Origin: DASWJS01 sp036397035 | Lineage (GTDB): Bacteria; Actinomycetota; AC-67 | Assembly: GCA_036397035.1 (NCBI GenBank) | Contig: DASWJS010000014.1 | Location: forward strand, 62,001-126,000 | Length of the DNA stretch: 64,000 bases | Reading direction: 5' to 3' | Part shown: piece after piece, positions 1 through 12,199 of the stretch | How positions within the stretch are numbered: the stretch's first letter is position 1 | Layout: every line of letters begins with the position of its first letter | The notes under the pieces: model-generated | The model's database searches: none | The model's input: the letters and a program-made list of their open reading frames with translations, nothing else | Told to the model about the DNA's origin: nothing | Position numbers and translations under genes: made by a program

Positions 1-1182
<1,182 letters not shown>

Positions 1183-1186
<4 letters not shown>

Positions 1187-1523
1187 CCCTTCAGCGCGCT
1201 CACGTCGTCAACGGACGCAGCGTCGACCGCCGTCGCGCCGGCGGGGACGCGGCCTTTCCGGCGGAAGATAGCGACGATGATGCCGAGCCCCACCACGACC
1301 TCCGCCGCGGCGACGACCATCACGAAGAAGGCGAGCACCTGGCCGTCCAGCCCGCCGTGGATCTTCGCGAAGGTCACCAGGGTGAGGTTGACCGCGTTCA
1401 GCATCAGCTCGATGCCCATGAAGATCCGCAGCGCGTTCTTGCGCAGCAGGACCGCCGCGGTTCCCGTCGCGAACAGGATCGCCGCGAGGCCGAGGAAGTG
1501 CGAGGGCTGGACCTGGAAGAAGC

Positions 1524-1527
<4 letters not shown>
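1183..1527 (-). CDS. nuoK: NADH-quinone oxidoreductase subunit K
   Basis: Small membrane subunit of complex I (114 residues; the family is about 100) with three transmembrane helices. It shows the conserved NuoK core: GIELMLNAVNLTLVTF around residues 38-53, then a helix containing VVAAAEVVVGLGIIVAIFR with the conserved intramembrane glutamates used in proton translocation. The tail after residue 90 is longer than usual and polar. It overlaps nuoL downstream (ATGA) and nuoJ upstream by four bases, so translation is probably coupled. Confidence 0.96.
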
Positions 1528-2072
<545 letters not shown>

Positions 2073-2090
2073 GCTCCCCCCTTTCGCTTC

Positions 2091-2642
2091 TCAGTCGTTG
2101 CGAGCCGCCGCCTCGGCCGACGTCAGCGGCGGCGTGACCTGCGGTCCGCCGTAGTAGCTCAGACCGCGCGCCCGCACGTCCTCGTCGGTGTGCGGCAGCG
2201 CCGTCACGTCCGCCGGCAGCGGCGCGAGCAGCATCTCCTTGACGTAGACGAGGTCCTCGCGCGAGGCCTCCGACAGCTCGTACTCCGTGCTCATCGTCAG
2301 CGCCCGCGTCGGGCAGGCCTCGATGCAGAGTCCGCAGAAGATACAGCGCGCGTAGGAGATCTGATAGTCGATCGCGTAGCGCTCGCCCGGCGAGTAGCGG
2401 GCGTCCGGCGCGTTGTCGGCGCCCTGGACGAAGATCGCATCCGCGGGACAGGCCCAGGCGCACAGCTCACACCCGATGCACTTCTCAAGCCCGTCCTCGT
2501 ACCGGTTCAGGACGTGGCGGCCGTGGTAGCGCGGCGACGGGTCCTTGCGCTGCTCGGGATACTGCGCGGTGACCGGACGCCGAAGCATGTGGCGAGCCGT
2601 CACGGCGAGCCCCTTCGCGATCTCCAGCAGCGCCACGCTCAT
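2091..2642 (-). CDS. nuoI: NADH-quinone oxidoreductase subunit I (8Fe ferredoxin-like)
   Basis: Peripheral-arm subunit carrying two [4Fe-4S] clusters (N6a, N6b) that pass electrons towards NuoB. Both motifs are visible: CIGCELCAWACP and CIFCGLCIEACP. The ATG at 2640-2642, giving 183 residues, was chosen because it overlaps the nuoH stop (ATGA) and begins the normal NuoI sequence MSVALLEIAKGL. The open frame continues further upstream only as a shadow of nuoH. The last 70 residues form a less conserved tail, common in actinobacterial NuoI. Confidence 0.96.
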   Translation of the reverse strand: MSVALLEIAKGLAVTARHMLRRPVTAQYPEQRKDPSPRYHGRHVLNRYEDGLEKCIGCELCAWACPADAIFVQGADNAPDARYSPGERYAIDYQISYARCIFCGLCIEACPTRALTMSTEYELSEASREDLVYVKEMLLAPLPADVTALPHTDEDVRARGLSYYGGPQVTPPLTSAEAAARND

Positions 2643-3811
2643 CCCCTCCGCAGCGGGTTCAGGACCCGCGGGTCGAGCGTGCCGAAGCGGCGGCGCGTGA
2701 TCACCGTCATCCAGCCCAGGAACGCGACGCCGAAGGCGATCGCGGTCGCGGCGCCGAGCGTCGCGCGGTCCACCTCCTGCGGCAGCACGACGAGCGCCGA
2801 GGTGACCATCATCCACGCGAGCGAGAACGGCAGCAGCACCTTCCAGCCGAAGCGCATCAGCTTGTCGTAGCGGATGCGCGGGAGCGTCGCGCGCACCCAC
2901 ATGAACACGAAGATCATCGCGCCGAGCTTGCCCAGGAACCACACGACCGGCCACAGCGGCCGCAGGAACGGCAGGACGGGGCCGCGCCATCCGCCCAGGA
3001 ACAGCGTCGTGACGATGGCGGACGTCGCGATCACGTGCAGGTACTCGGCGAGGAAGAACATGGCGAACTTGATGCCGGAGTACTCGGTGTGGAAGCCGGC
3101 GACCAGCTCGGTCTCGGCTTCCGGCAGGTCGAAGGGCGCACGGTTCGTCTCGGCGAGCCCGGCGACGAAGAAGATGACGAACGCCGGCAACTGCGACAGG
3201 ACGAACCAGTGCGGGACGATCCCGCCGTAGGCGCCCGCTTGCGCATCGACGATCCCGCGCGTGGACAGCGTGCCGGCCTGGATCACGACCGCGACCACCG
3301 CCAGGCCCATCGCCAGCTCGTAGGAGATCATCTGCGCGCTCGACCGCACCCCGCCGAGCAGCGGGTAGACGCTGCCGCTCGACCAGCCGGCGAGGACGAC
3401 GCCGTAGACCATCAGGCTGCCCATCGCCAGAAAGAACAAGATGCCGACGTTCAGGTCGGCGAGCTGGAGTCGGATCACGCGCTCGCCGATCGTCCAGGTG
3501 TCGCCGAAGGGCACGACGGCGAACGAGGCGAACGCGGGGACGAGAGCCGCTAGCGGCGCGATGAAGTACACGCCGCGCTCGGCCGCGAGCGGGTTGATGT
3601 CCTCCTTGAAGAACAGCTTCACGCCGTCGGCGAGCGCCTGGAGCATGCCCATCGGGCCCACGCGGTTCGGGCCGATGCGCTGCTGCATGATCGCGACGAC
3701 GCGACGCTCGGCCCAGATGGTGAACATCACGCTGACGAGCAGGAAGCCGAACACCACGACGACCTTGATGGCGGCGATCAGGATCTCCCAGCCGTCGAAG
3801 GGTTGCGTCAT
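2639..3811 (-). CDS. nuoH: NADH-quinone oxidoreductase subunit H
   Basis: Membrane subunit at the junction of the peripheral and membrane arms; it forms the quinone entry tunnel. It has 390 residues and about eight helices. Conserved stretches include AERRVVAIMQQRIGPNRVGP near residues 34-53, the loop KEDINPLAAERGVYF, and ETNRAPFDLPEAETELVAGF. The ATG start at 3809-3811 overlaps the nuoG stop (ATGA) and gives MTQPFDGWEIL. The longer open frame upstream is an antisense or alternate-frame artefact of nuoG. Confidence 0.96.
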   Translation of the reverse strand: MTQPFDGWEILIAAIKVVVVFGFLLVSVMFTIWAERRVVAIMQQRIGPNRVGPMGMLQALADGVKLFFKEDINPLAAERGVYFIAPLAALVPAFASFAVVPFGDTWTIGERVIRLQLADLNVGILFFLAMGSLMVYGVVLAGWSSGSVYPLLGGVRSSAQMISYELAMGLAVVAVVIQAGTLSTRGIVDAQAGAYGGIVPHWFVLSQLPAFVIFFVAGLAETNRAPFDLPEAETELVAGFHTEYSGIKFAMFFLAEYLHVIATSAIVTTLFLGGWRGPVLPFLRPLWPVVWFLGKLGAMIFVFMWVRATLPRIRYDKLMRFGWKVLLPFSLAWMMVTSALVVLPQEVDRATLGAATAIAFGVAFLGWMTVITRRRFGTLDPRVLNPLRRG

Positions 3812-6127
3812 GCGCCGCTCTCCGGCTCGATCTCGACGACCGGGAACGGGTCGTCGAGCGACAGTAGCGCGCGCACGTCCATGCCCGCCTGGTTCGACGG
3901 GACGAGCACGCAGCCGTCCGCGATCCCCTCGTCGACGACGGCGGGCCCGGCCACCGCGCCCAGGCGCGCGCGCGCGCGGATCCGCGCTCCGTCCGACACG
4001 CCGCGCGCGCGCGCCGACGCCGGACTGAGGCCGATCCGAGGCCCGGGCGCGGTGTGCGCCAGCAGGTCCGACCCGGCCATGAGCGTGCCCTGGTCGATCA
4101 GGTCGTCCACGACCACCAAGCGCGTGTCCTTGCCCGGGGCGCCCGCCGCCCACGGGTCCAGCGCGACCGCGGGCCCGCGCTCGGCGCGCAGCGCCGCCAT
4201 CTCGCGCGCCAGCGTTCGCTCGTCCGGGAAGCCGCGCCCGAACGCTTCGGCGACGTGGCGCAGGATCGTGGCGGTCGTGTCGGCGAGACCGGGCGGCGGG
4301 ATCGAGCCGCGCAGGCTCGCGCGCGTTCCCTCCCACGTCGTCACCGTCCCGTCCCGCTCGAACGAGGAGGCCGCCGGCAGGACCACGTCGGCCATCCGCG
4401 AGGAAGCGGTGAGGAACATGTCCAGCGCGACGACGAACCCGGCGCCGTCGATCGCGCGCGAGCCGAGCGACGCGTCCGGCACGGCGGTCACCGGGTCGGC
4501 GCCTGCCAGGAAGAGCACCTCCGGCGACGCGGCCGCCATCGATCGCAGACCGCCGCCGGCGCCGGACGGGAGCGGCCCCCACACGGCCTCGGCGGCGGCC
4601 ACAGCGGCGGCCACAGCGTCCGCCCGGACGCCGCCGGGCAGCAGCGCCGGGTGCAGGCCCGCTTCGATCGCGCCGCGGACGCCGGAGGCGCGCGGGATCC
4701 AGCCGAACCGCCCCTGAAGCTCAATCGCCAGGTTCCACGCGGCCGTCAACGCGCCGGGGGAAGCGGCAAGCCGCTCGCCGGTGAGCACGACCGCCGCGCC
4801 GGCCGCGCCGGACAGCTCGGCCGCGAGCGCGGACAGCACCGCCGCCTCGCCGCCGGGCGCGCAGGGCAGCCAGGCGCCGGCGAGCCGCGTTCGCCGCGGA
4901 CCGACCTCGATGATGTGCGTGCCGCGTTCGCGGGCGGCCTTCCGCGCCCGCAGGTAGACGATCGGCGCGTCCTGGTGCAGGTCGATGCCCGCCACGATGA
5001 TCGCGCGCGCGGCGTCGACGTCCGCGTAGGTCGCCGTCTCGGTCCGAGGGAGCGCTGCGAGGACGGGGGTCTCCTCCTCGCTCGGCGCAGGCCGGAGCGT
5101 GTCGACCTCGTTCGTCCCGAGCACCGTGCGCGCGAAGCGCGACAGCGCGAACGCGTCCTCGTCCGCCAGGTGCCGTCCGGCGAGCACGGCGGTGCGTCCC
5201 CCGTTGCCGTTCGCGGCGCGCAAGCGCTCCGCGATCGCGTCGAGCGCCTCCGTCCAGCTCACCGCGACGAAGTCGTCGCCCTTGCGAACGAGCGGCTCGG
5301 TCACGCGATCCGCGTGAGCCACGAACCCGGTCCCCCAGCGGCCCTTGTCGCAGATCCACGCGTCGTTCACCGCGCGATCCTCGCGCGCCAGCACCCGGAC
5401 CAGCTCGCCCCGCCGCGTCTGCACGTCGATCGCGCAGCCGCTCGCGCAGCGCGTGCAGGTGCTCGACGTCGTGACCACGTCGAAGGGCCGCGCGCGGAAG
5501 CGATAGTCGGTCGCGGTCAGCGCGCCGACCGGGCAGATCTGCACGACGTTGCCGCTGAAGATGCTCTCGTAGGGCTCGTCTTCGCTGATCGAGACCTGCT
5601 CCAGCGCGCCGCGCTCGAACAGCTCGATGAACGGGTCGCCGGAGATCTGGTCGGCGAACCGCGTGCAGCGCGCGCACAGCACGCAGCGCTCGCGGTCGAG
5701 CTTGATCTGCTCGGAGATCGGAATCGGCTTGGTGAACCGGCGCTTGGCGTCCACGTAGCGCGAGCCGCCCGGGCCGTACGCGAGCGCTTGGTCCTGCAGC
5801 GGGCACTCGCCGCCCTTGTCGCACATCGGGCAGTCGAGCGGGTGGTTGATCAGCAGCAGCTCCAGCACGCCGCGCTGTCCGTCCTGCGCGATCTCGCTCG
5901 TCGCCTGGGTCTTGACCACCATGCCCTCGGTGCACGTCGTCGTGCAGGACGTGAGCGGCTTGCGCTGGCCCTCGACCTCGACCAGGCACTGCCGGCACGC
6001 GCCGAGCGGGTCGAGCATCGGGTGGTCGCAGAAGCGCGGCACGTAGATGCCGAGCCGCTCGGCCGCTCGTATGACGAGCGTCCCCTCGGGGACCGTGATC
6101 TCGCGCCCGTCGATCGTGAGCGTGACC

Positions 6128-6138
<11 letters not shown>
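3808..6138 (-). CDS. nuoG: NADH-quinone oxidoreductase subunit G
   Basis: Largest peripheral subunit of complex I (776 residues), carrying several Fe-S clusters. An N-terminal [2Fe-2S] domain has cysteines in CDHPMLDPLGACRQC. A His/Cys set follows (HPLDCPMCDKGGECPLQ), then a CxxCxxC set (CVLCARC and CPVGAL). The molybdopterin-like region starts with CTRCASGC and a later WICDKG, the four cysteines that hold the extra cluster N7 in some bacteria. The start is TTG at 6136-6138 with GAGGGGAAG upstream, and it overlaps the nuoF end by 11 bases. The C-terminal half is Ala/Gly-rich and more divergent. Confidence 0.95.
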
Positions 6139-7404
<1,266 letters not shown>

Positions 7405-7408
<4 letters not shown>

Positions 7409-8007
7409 CGCTCGTCCCCTTCCACGGCGCCGGCCATCTCGCGGTTGATCGCGCCGAAGTCCAGCGGCGCCGACCCGCGCGCGGCCGGGGGCGGATCCCC
7501 GCCCGCCGCCAGGACCTCGACGAGCGCGACCGCGTCGTCCACGCTCATCCGCTCGTAGTTGTCGTAGTTGACGCTGAAAACCGGCGCGGCGTCGCACGCA
7601 CAGAGGCACTCGACCTCCTCGACGCTCACGACGTCGCCGTCCAGCCCGCGAACGCGCTCGAACAAGTCGCCGCCGCCGGCCAGGGCGCACGACGGCTGCG
7701 TACACACGCTGACGAGCCACCGCCCCTGCTTGGTCCGCTTGAACATCGTGTAGAAGGTCGCGACCGCCTGCACCTCCGCGCGCGTCAGTCCGAGCAGCGC
7801 GGCGATCGCGTCCATCGCCTGCACCGAGACGAACCCGTGCTCGCCCTGGGCCAGGTAGAGCAACGGCAGCAGCGCGCTGCGCGCCCGGCCCTCGGGGTAT
7901 CGCCCGACGATCGCGCGCGCGCGCTGGTGGAACGCCTCGGACAGCGGCGCGACCTCATCGGCGGCGTGCGGGCCGCGGCGCTCGGTGTCGAACACGCCGG
8001 CGCTCAC
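7405..8007 (-). CDS. nuoE: NADH-quinone oxidoreductase subunit E (24 kDa [2Fe-2S])
   Basis: Thioredoxin-fold subunit holding cluster N1a next to NuoF. It has 200 residues. The helical N-terminal part contains RSALLPLLYLAQGEHGFVS. The iron ligands lie in CTQPSC and, about 40 residues later, CLCACDAAP. The GTG start at 8005-8007 overlaps the nuoD stop (GTGA). The C-terminal 40 residues (PPPAARGSAPLDFGAINREM) extend past the usual domain end and look disordered. Confidence 0.95.
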
Positions 8008-9284
8008 CGGTCGACGCCTCCCATCACCGGGTCGAGGCTCGCGACGGTGGCGATGACGTCGGCGAGCAGCCCGCCGCGCACCATCACCGGCATCGCCTGG
8101 AGGTTCACGAAGCTCGGGTCGCGCGTGTGCACGCGCCACGGCTTGTTCGTCCCCGTCGACACGACGTGGTAGCCCAGCTCGCCCCGCGGGGACTCGACGG
8201 GCACGTACACCTCGCCGGCGGGCACCTTGAACCCCTCGGTGACGAGCTTGAAGTGGTGGATGAGCGCCTCCATCGACTCGCCCATGATCGTGCGGATGTA
8301 GCCGGGGTCGTTGCCGAGGCCGTCGTGCCCGAGCGTGAGCCGCGCCGGCCAGGCGATCTTCGGGTCGTCCACCATGACCGGGCCGCCCGGCAGCCCGTTC
8401 GCGACCTGCTCGACGATCTTCAGCGACTCGCGCATCTCGGCGATGCGCACGCGGTAGCGCGCGAGGCAGTCGGCCGCGTCGTCGGTCGGCACGTCGAAGT
8501 CGTACTGCTCGTAGCCGCAATACGGCGCCTGCTTGCGCAAGTCGTGCGGCACGCCCGCCGCGCGCAGCAGCGGTCCCGTCACGCCCAAGCCGAGCGCCGT
8601 CGACGCGTCCAGGATCCCGATGCCCCGGTTGCGCTCGATCCAGGTCGGGTTGTCGGTGAGCAGCGTCTCGTACTCGTCGAGGCGCGCGGGGAACAGCTCG
8701 ACGAACTCCTTGATCTTCTCGATGCTGCCGTCGGGCAGGTCCGTCGACAGGCCGCCGGGCCGGACGTAGGCGTGGTTCATCCGCAAGCCGGTGACGTGCT
8801 CGAAGATGTCCAGGATCAGCTCGCGCTCGCGGAAGCCGTAGAGCATCACGCTGAGCGCGCCCAGCTCCATCCCGCTCGTCGCCAGCCACACCAGGTGCGA
8901 GGAGATCCGGTTCAGCTCGCCGAGCATCACCCGGATCGCCTGCGCGCGCGCCGGCGCCTCGATCCCGAGCAGCCGCTCGACCGCGAGGCAGTAGCCCAGC
9001 TCGTTGTGGAACGGCGCGAGGTAGTCCATGCGCGTGACGAAGGTGACCCCCTGCGTCCAGTTTCGGACCTCGGCGTTCTTCTCAATCCCGGTGTGCAGGT
9101 AGCCGACGACCGAATGCGCGTTCACGACCGTCTCGCCGTCCAGCTCGAGGACGAGCCGCAGCACCCCGTGTGTGGAGGGGTGCTGCGGCCCCATGTTCAC
9201 GATCAGCGTGTCGTCGTCGGTGCGCGCGTGGAGCGTCTCCCAGTCGCGCCCGCCGAGGAAGACCTCGTTCTCGGCGACGCTCAC
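8004..9284 (-). CDS. nuoD: NADH-quinone oxidoreductase subunit D (49 kDa)
   Basis: Quinone-site subunit of complex I, related to NiFe-hydrogenase large subunits. It has 426 residues. MGPQHPSTHGVLRLVLELDG near residue 33 contains the conserved His/Thr region that lines the quinone head-group pocket. NRISSHLVWLAT and RTIMGESMEALIHHF are also typical. The GTG at 9282-9284 overlaps the nuoC stop (GTGA). The hydrogenase nickel cysteines are absent, as expected for NuoD. Confidence 0.96.
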   Translation of the reverse strand: MSVAENEVFLGGRDWETLHARTDDDTLIVNMGPQHPSTHGVLRLVLELDGETVVNAHSVVGYLHTGIEKNAEVRNWTQGVTFVTRMDYLAPFHNELGYCLAVERLLGIEAPARAQAIRVMLGELNRISSHLVWLATSGMELGALSVMLYGFRERELILDIFEHVTGLRMNHAYVRPGGLSTDLPDGSIEKIKEFVELFPARLDEYETLLTDNPTWIERNRGIGILDASTALGLGVTGPLLRAAGVPHDLRKQAPYCGYEQYDFDVPTDDAADCLARYRVRIAEMRESLKIVEQVANGLPGGPVMVDDPKIAWPARLTLGHDGLGNDPGYIRTIMGESMEALIHHFKLVTEGFKVPAGEVYVPVESPRGELGYHVVSTGTNKPWRVHTRDPSFVNLQAMPVMVRGGLLADVIATVASLDPVMGGVDR

Positions 9285-9835
9285 GAGAGCCTCCCCGGGT
9301 AGCCCGAGGTCGTGGAGGGCTGGCCGCGCCGGTCCGGCGGCGGCACGAACGCGCCGCGATAGGCGACGTCGGTCCCGCCGAGCGGGTAGTCCTTGCGCTG
9401 CGGATGGCCGTCCCACTCGTCGGGCATGAAGATGCGCCGAAGGTCCGGGTGGCCGTCGAAGCGGATCCCGAAGAAGTCGAACATCTCGCGTTCGAGCGCG
9501 TCGGCGCCCGCCCACACGCCGGTCAGCGACGGGCAATGCTCGTCGCCCTGCGGGATGAAGACGCGGACGCGGACGCGCGCCGGGTGGCGCACCGACGCCA
9601 GGACCGCGGCGCACAGGAAGCGGCGCTCCGGCGGCTCCACGCCCAGGTAGTCCACCGCGCTCCAGTCGGCGAGCAGCTCGAAGGGCCCCTCGTCCCGCAG
9701 ATAGGCAACGACGTCGCGCAGGCCGGTGCGCGCGACCTCGATCGAGGTCTCGCCGAACGCCTCCTCGGGCTCGGAGACGACTTCGGGAAAACGTTCACGA
9801 ACTCCGGCGAGGACGTCCAGCAGCGCGGCCGGCAT
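9281..9835 (-). CDS. nuoC: NADH-quinone oxidoreductase subunit C (30 kDa)
   Basis: Peripheral subunit that packs against NuoD. It has 184 residues and the family signature ALEREMFDFFGIRFDGHPDL followed by RRIFMPDEWDGHPQRKDYPL. The ATG at 9833-9835 starts MPAALLDVLAG. It lies three bases downstream of the nuoB stop, so it is in the same transcript. C-terminal residues after YPLGG form a short Pro/Gly-rich tail. Confidence 0.95.
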   Translation of the reverse strand: MPAALLDVLAGVRERFPEVVSEPEEAFGETSIEVARTGLRDVVAYLRDEGPFELLADWSAVDYLGVEPPERRFLCAAVLASVRHPARVRVRVFIPQGDEHCPSLTGVWAGADALEREMFDFFGIRFDGHPDLRRIFMPDEWDGHPQRKDYPLGGTDVAYRGAFVPPPDRRGQPSTTSGYPGRLS

Positions 9836-9838
9836 GGG

Positions 9839-10318
<480 letters not shown>

Positions 10319-10756
10319 CTACGCCCCGATCCTTTCGGCCGCGCGCGCCTGGGCCATCAAACGGTCGCTGACCGCGCGGCGAGCCGACGGCGCTTCCTCT
10401 TCCCAGTCGAACGCCCCGCCGCGCCAGAGGTAGACGTAGGCCACGAGCAGCAGCGCGACGAACACGCCCATCTCCACCAGGCCGAACAGGCGCAGCTCGC
10501 GCAGGATCACGGCGAACGGATAGAAGAAGATCACCTCGACGTCGAAGATGATGAACAGCATCGCGACCAGGTAGAACTTGATCGGGAAGCGCTCCCGCGG
10601 GAGCCGCTCGGGCACGATCCCGCACTCGTAGGGCTCCAGCTTGGTGGGGTTGGGGTTGTGCGGTCCGACCTTGGAGGCGACCCAGATCGAGGCCGCCCCG
10701 AACAACGTGGACAGCCCCAGCAACAACGCGATCGGCAAGTAGTCCGACAGAGCCAA
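10319..10756 (-). CDS. nuoA: NADH-quinone oxidoreductase subunit A
   Basis: Small membrane subunit (145 residues, three helices) at the quinone tunnel. It shows KLEPYECGIVP near residues 39-49 and FYLVAMLFIIFDVEVIFFYP, the most conserved NuoA segment. The start appears to be TTG at 10754-10756, supported by the strong GGAGGG four bases upstream. It is the first gene of the nuo operon. The charged C-terminal tail (EEEAPSARRAVSDRL) is longer than in enterobacteria. Confidence 0.94.
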   Translation of the reverse strand: MALSDYLPIALLLGLSTLFGAASIWVASKVGPHNPNPTKLEPYECGIVPERLPRERFPIKFYLVAMLFIIFDVEVIFFYPFAVILRELRLFGLVEMGVFVALLLVAYVYLWRGGAFDWEEEAPSARRAVSDRLMAQARAAERIGA

Positions 10757-10785
10757 CGCACCCTCCAGCGGGACGGCGGAACCTC

Positions 10786-10815
10786 ACGATAGGGAGCGCG
10801 AACAAGCCTTTGCAA
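10786..10815 (-). promoter_or_regulatory. Probable promoter of the nuo operon
   Basis: On the minus strand a TTGCAA box (10810-10815) and a TATCGT box (10786-10791) are 18 bases apart, about 30 bases upstream of the nuoA start. The arrangement fits a housekeeping sigma promoter. No Rex-type palindrome like those at 27970 and 40952 is visible here. Inferred from spacing only. Confidence 0.4.
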
Positions 10816-10852
10816 ACCGCGCGCGCGACGGAGCCTTGTGCGCTCGTGACGG

Positions 10853-11509
10853 CTACAGGACAAACGTTCCCAGCCGCAGCGCGGCGCCCGCCACCGCGCC
10901 CCCGAGGGAGGAATCGTCCAGCGCCCTGATGGCGTCTGGATCGGGCGGCAGCGCGGGTTCCGCGCGCTCCCAGAGCGCGACGCAGCGCCCGGGCCCCCAC
11001 GCGGAGGACTGGTAGGCAAGTCCCGCGAGCTTCGGGTGCGCACGGTAGATCGCGCGAGCCCAATCTCGGGCCCTCGCCCGAGGGCCGGTGGAGATGGCCC
11101 GATTCCCCCCGGCCCGCGTGATCCAGCCGCCGTCCAGGTCGAGCACCGTGACGGCGGCGGCGAGGGTGAACACGGTCATCACCGGCCGGTCCCTCCGCGT
11201 CTCGATCGGGCCGATCCCTCCGCCGTCGTCCTGGAAGCACTCGGCCAGCGCCGTGACGAACGCCTCAGAGCCGAGTGTGACGTATGCGATCCGTCGTCGC
11301 GGGTGGTCACGGCGCGGGTAGGTGTGGTGATCGAAGCGGCTCTTGGTGGGCCCGACCGAGCGGAACGCGTTCCACGCGGACGGGTGGGGACCCGCGAGCG
11401 GATGGACGCGGACCAGGCGCGTCCCTCGCCGGAGCGTGATCACCTCGTCGGCGGCTGGAACCGTCGCCCTGATCCTCGCCAGTGGAGGCTTCGGAAGCCC
11501 CTGGCTCAC
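10853..11509 (-). CDS. RES-domain toxin of a RES/Xre toxin-antitoxin pair
   Basis: 218 residues. RES-domain toxins (for example MbcT of mycobacteria) degrade cellular NAD+ and stop growth; this activity is known for the family and inferred here. Visible features are the early arginine segment GTRLVRVHP (about residues 29-37), SRFDHH (the usual GRFD position), then IAYVTLGSEAFVTALAECF with the family's Tyr and Glu. Its ATG overlaps the stop of the upstream antitoxin by four bases (11506-11509), the usual antitoxin-first order. It ends about 95 bases upstream of nuoA in the same orientation, so read-through into nuo is possible. Confidence 0.85.
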   Translation of the reverse strand: MSQGLPKPPLARIRATVPAADEVITLRRGTRLVRVHPLAGPHPSAWNAFRSVGPTKSRFDHHTYPRRDHPRRRIAYVTLGSEAFVTALAECFQDDGGGIGPIETRRDRPVMTVFTLAAAVTVLDLDGGWITRAGGNRAISTGPRARARDWARAIYRAHPKLAGLAYQSSAWGPGRCVALWERAEPALPPDPDAIRALDDSSLGGAVAGAALRLGTFVL

Positions 11510-12156
11510 AGGTCTTCGGCAAGCTCCGCGGCGCGATCCGGCCGACCGCCGGTTGCCAACCAGTCGGCGGGACTCACCGGCTCCTCCTCCACGGCCAGGT
11601 CAACGTTCGGCGTCGTAAACCAGTGATCGACAACGAGCGGGTGCACGTCCTTGGCCATGCGGGCGAACACGACCTTCAGCCCGGGGAGGGGCTTGCCCCC
11701 GCGGAACTGCCACCGAGGAAAACAACGGCCCTTCGGGCCCTCGAACGCGTAGAGACTTCTTTCGGAGAGCCGCTGGCTGATGCGACTCGGGTCGACCCCC
11801 CCGAGCTTCCGGGCGACCGCGGCGTCGCCCACGATGCTGGAAGCAACGAGATCGGCGAACCGAACGCTCGCACGCGCCTTCGCACGCGGGAGCGCGGATT
11901 CGTCATCGAGCGGCGCGCCGACGGTCGCCCACACGGCTCGCTCATGAGCGGGAAGCGTCCCGGCCGACTCCGCGGCTTCCAGCTCCTCGGCCGCCGCTTC
12001 CAGCGCGATCGCGACTCGTTCGGCCGCAACGGTATCGCGCTGGGCGATGCCCGCAATACGCTCGAACGCCGCCGCTGCCCGCTTCCGGGTACCCGCGCGA
12101 GACACGTCTGCAAGGAGCGAGGCGGTTGCATCATGTACGCTAATCTCCTGAGTCAT
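11506..12156 (-). CDS. Xre/MbcA-type antitoxin (DUF2384-like) of the RES pair
   Basis: 216 residues. Antitoxins of this type bind and mask the RES toxin and usually repress their own promoter through an Xre-like helix-turn-helix. The middle section VGDAAVARKLGGVDPSRISQ fits that DNA-binding region. The C-terminal half (GRCFPRWQF, then PLPGLKVVFARMAKDVHPLV) matches the antitoxin-toxin-binding domain, including VDHWFTTPNVDL and a tail ending in SPADWLATGG. The ATG start follows a promoter almost directly, so the mRNA may be nearly leaderless. The N-terminal 90 residues are Ala/Glu-rich and helical. Confidence 0.8.
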   Translation of the reverse strand: MTQEISVHDATASLLADVSRAGTRKRAAAAFERIAGIAQRDTVAAERVAIALEAAAEELEAAESAGTLPAHERAVWATVGAPLDDESALPRAKARASVRFADLVASSIVGDAAVARKLGGVDPSRISQRLSERSLYAFEGPKGRCFPRWQFRGGKPLPGLKVVFARMAKDVHPLVVDHWFTTPNVDLAVEEEPVSPADWLATGGRPDRAAELAEDL

Positions 12157-12165
12157 GATGAGAAC

Positions 12166-12194
12166 AGCGTAGCACGGCCGTCCGTCGAGGCCAA
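12166..12194 (-). promoter_or_regulatory. Probable promoter of the RES/Xre pair
   Basis: Minus-strand TTGGCC (12189-12194) and TACGCT (12166-12171) are separated by exactly 17 bases. The predicted start of transcription lies only a few bases before the antitoxin ATG at 12156, implying a very short leader. Autoregulation by the antitoxin is typical of the family but no operator was identified. Confidence 0.4.
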
Positions 12195-12199
12195 GAGAC

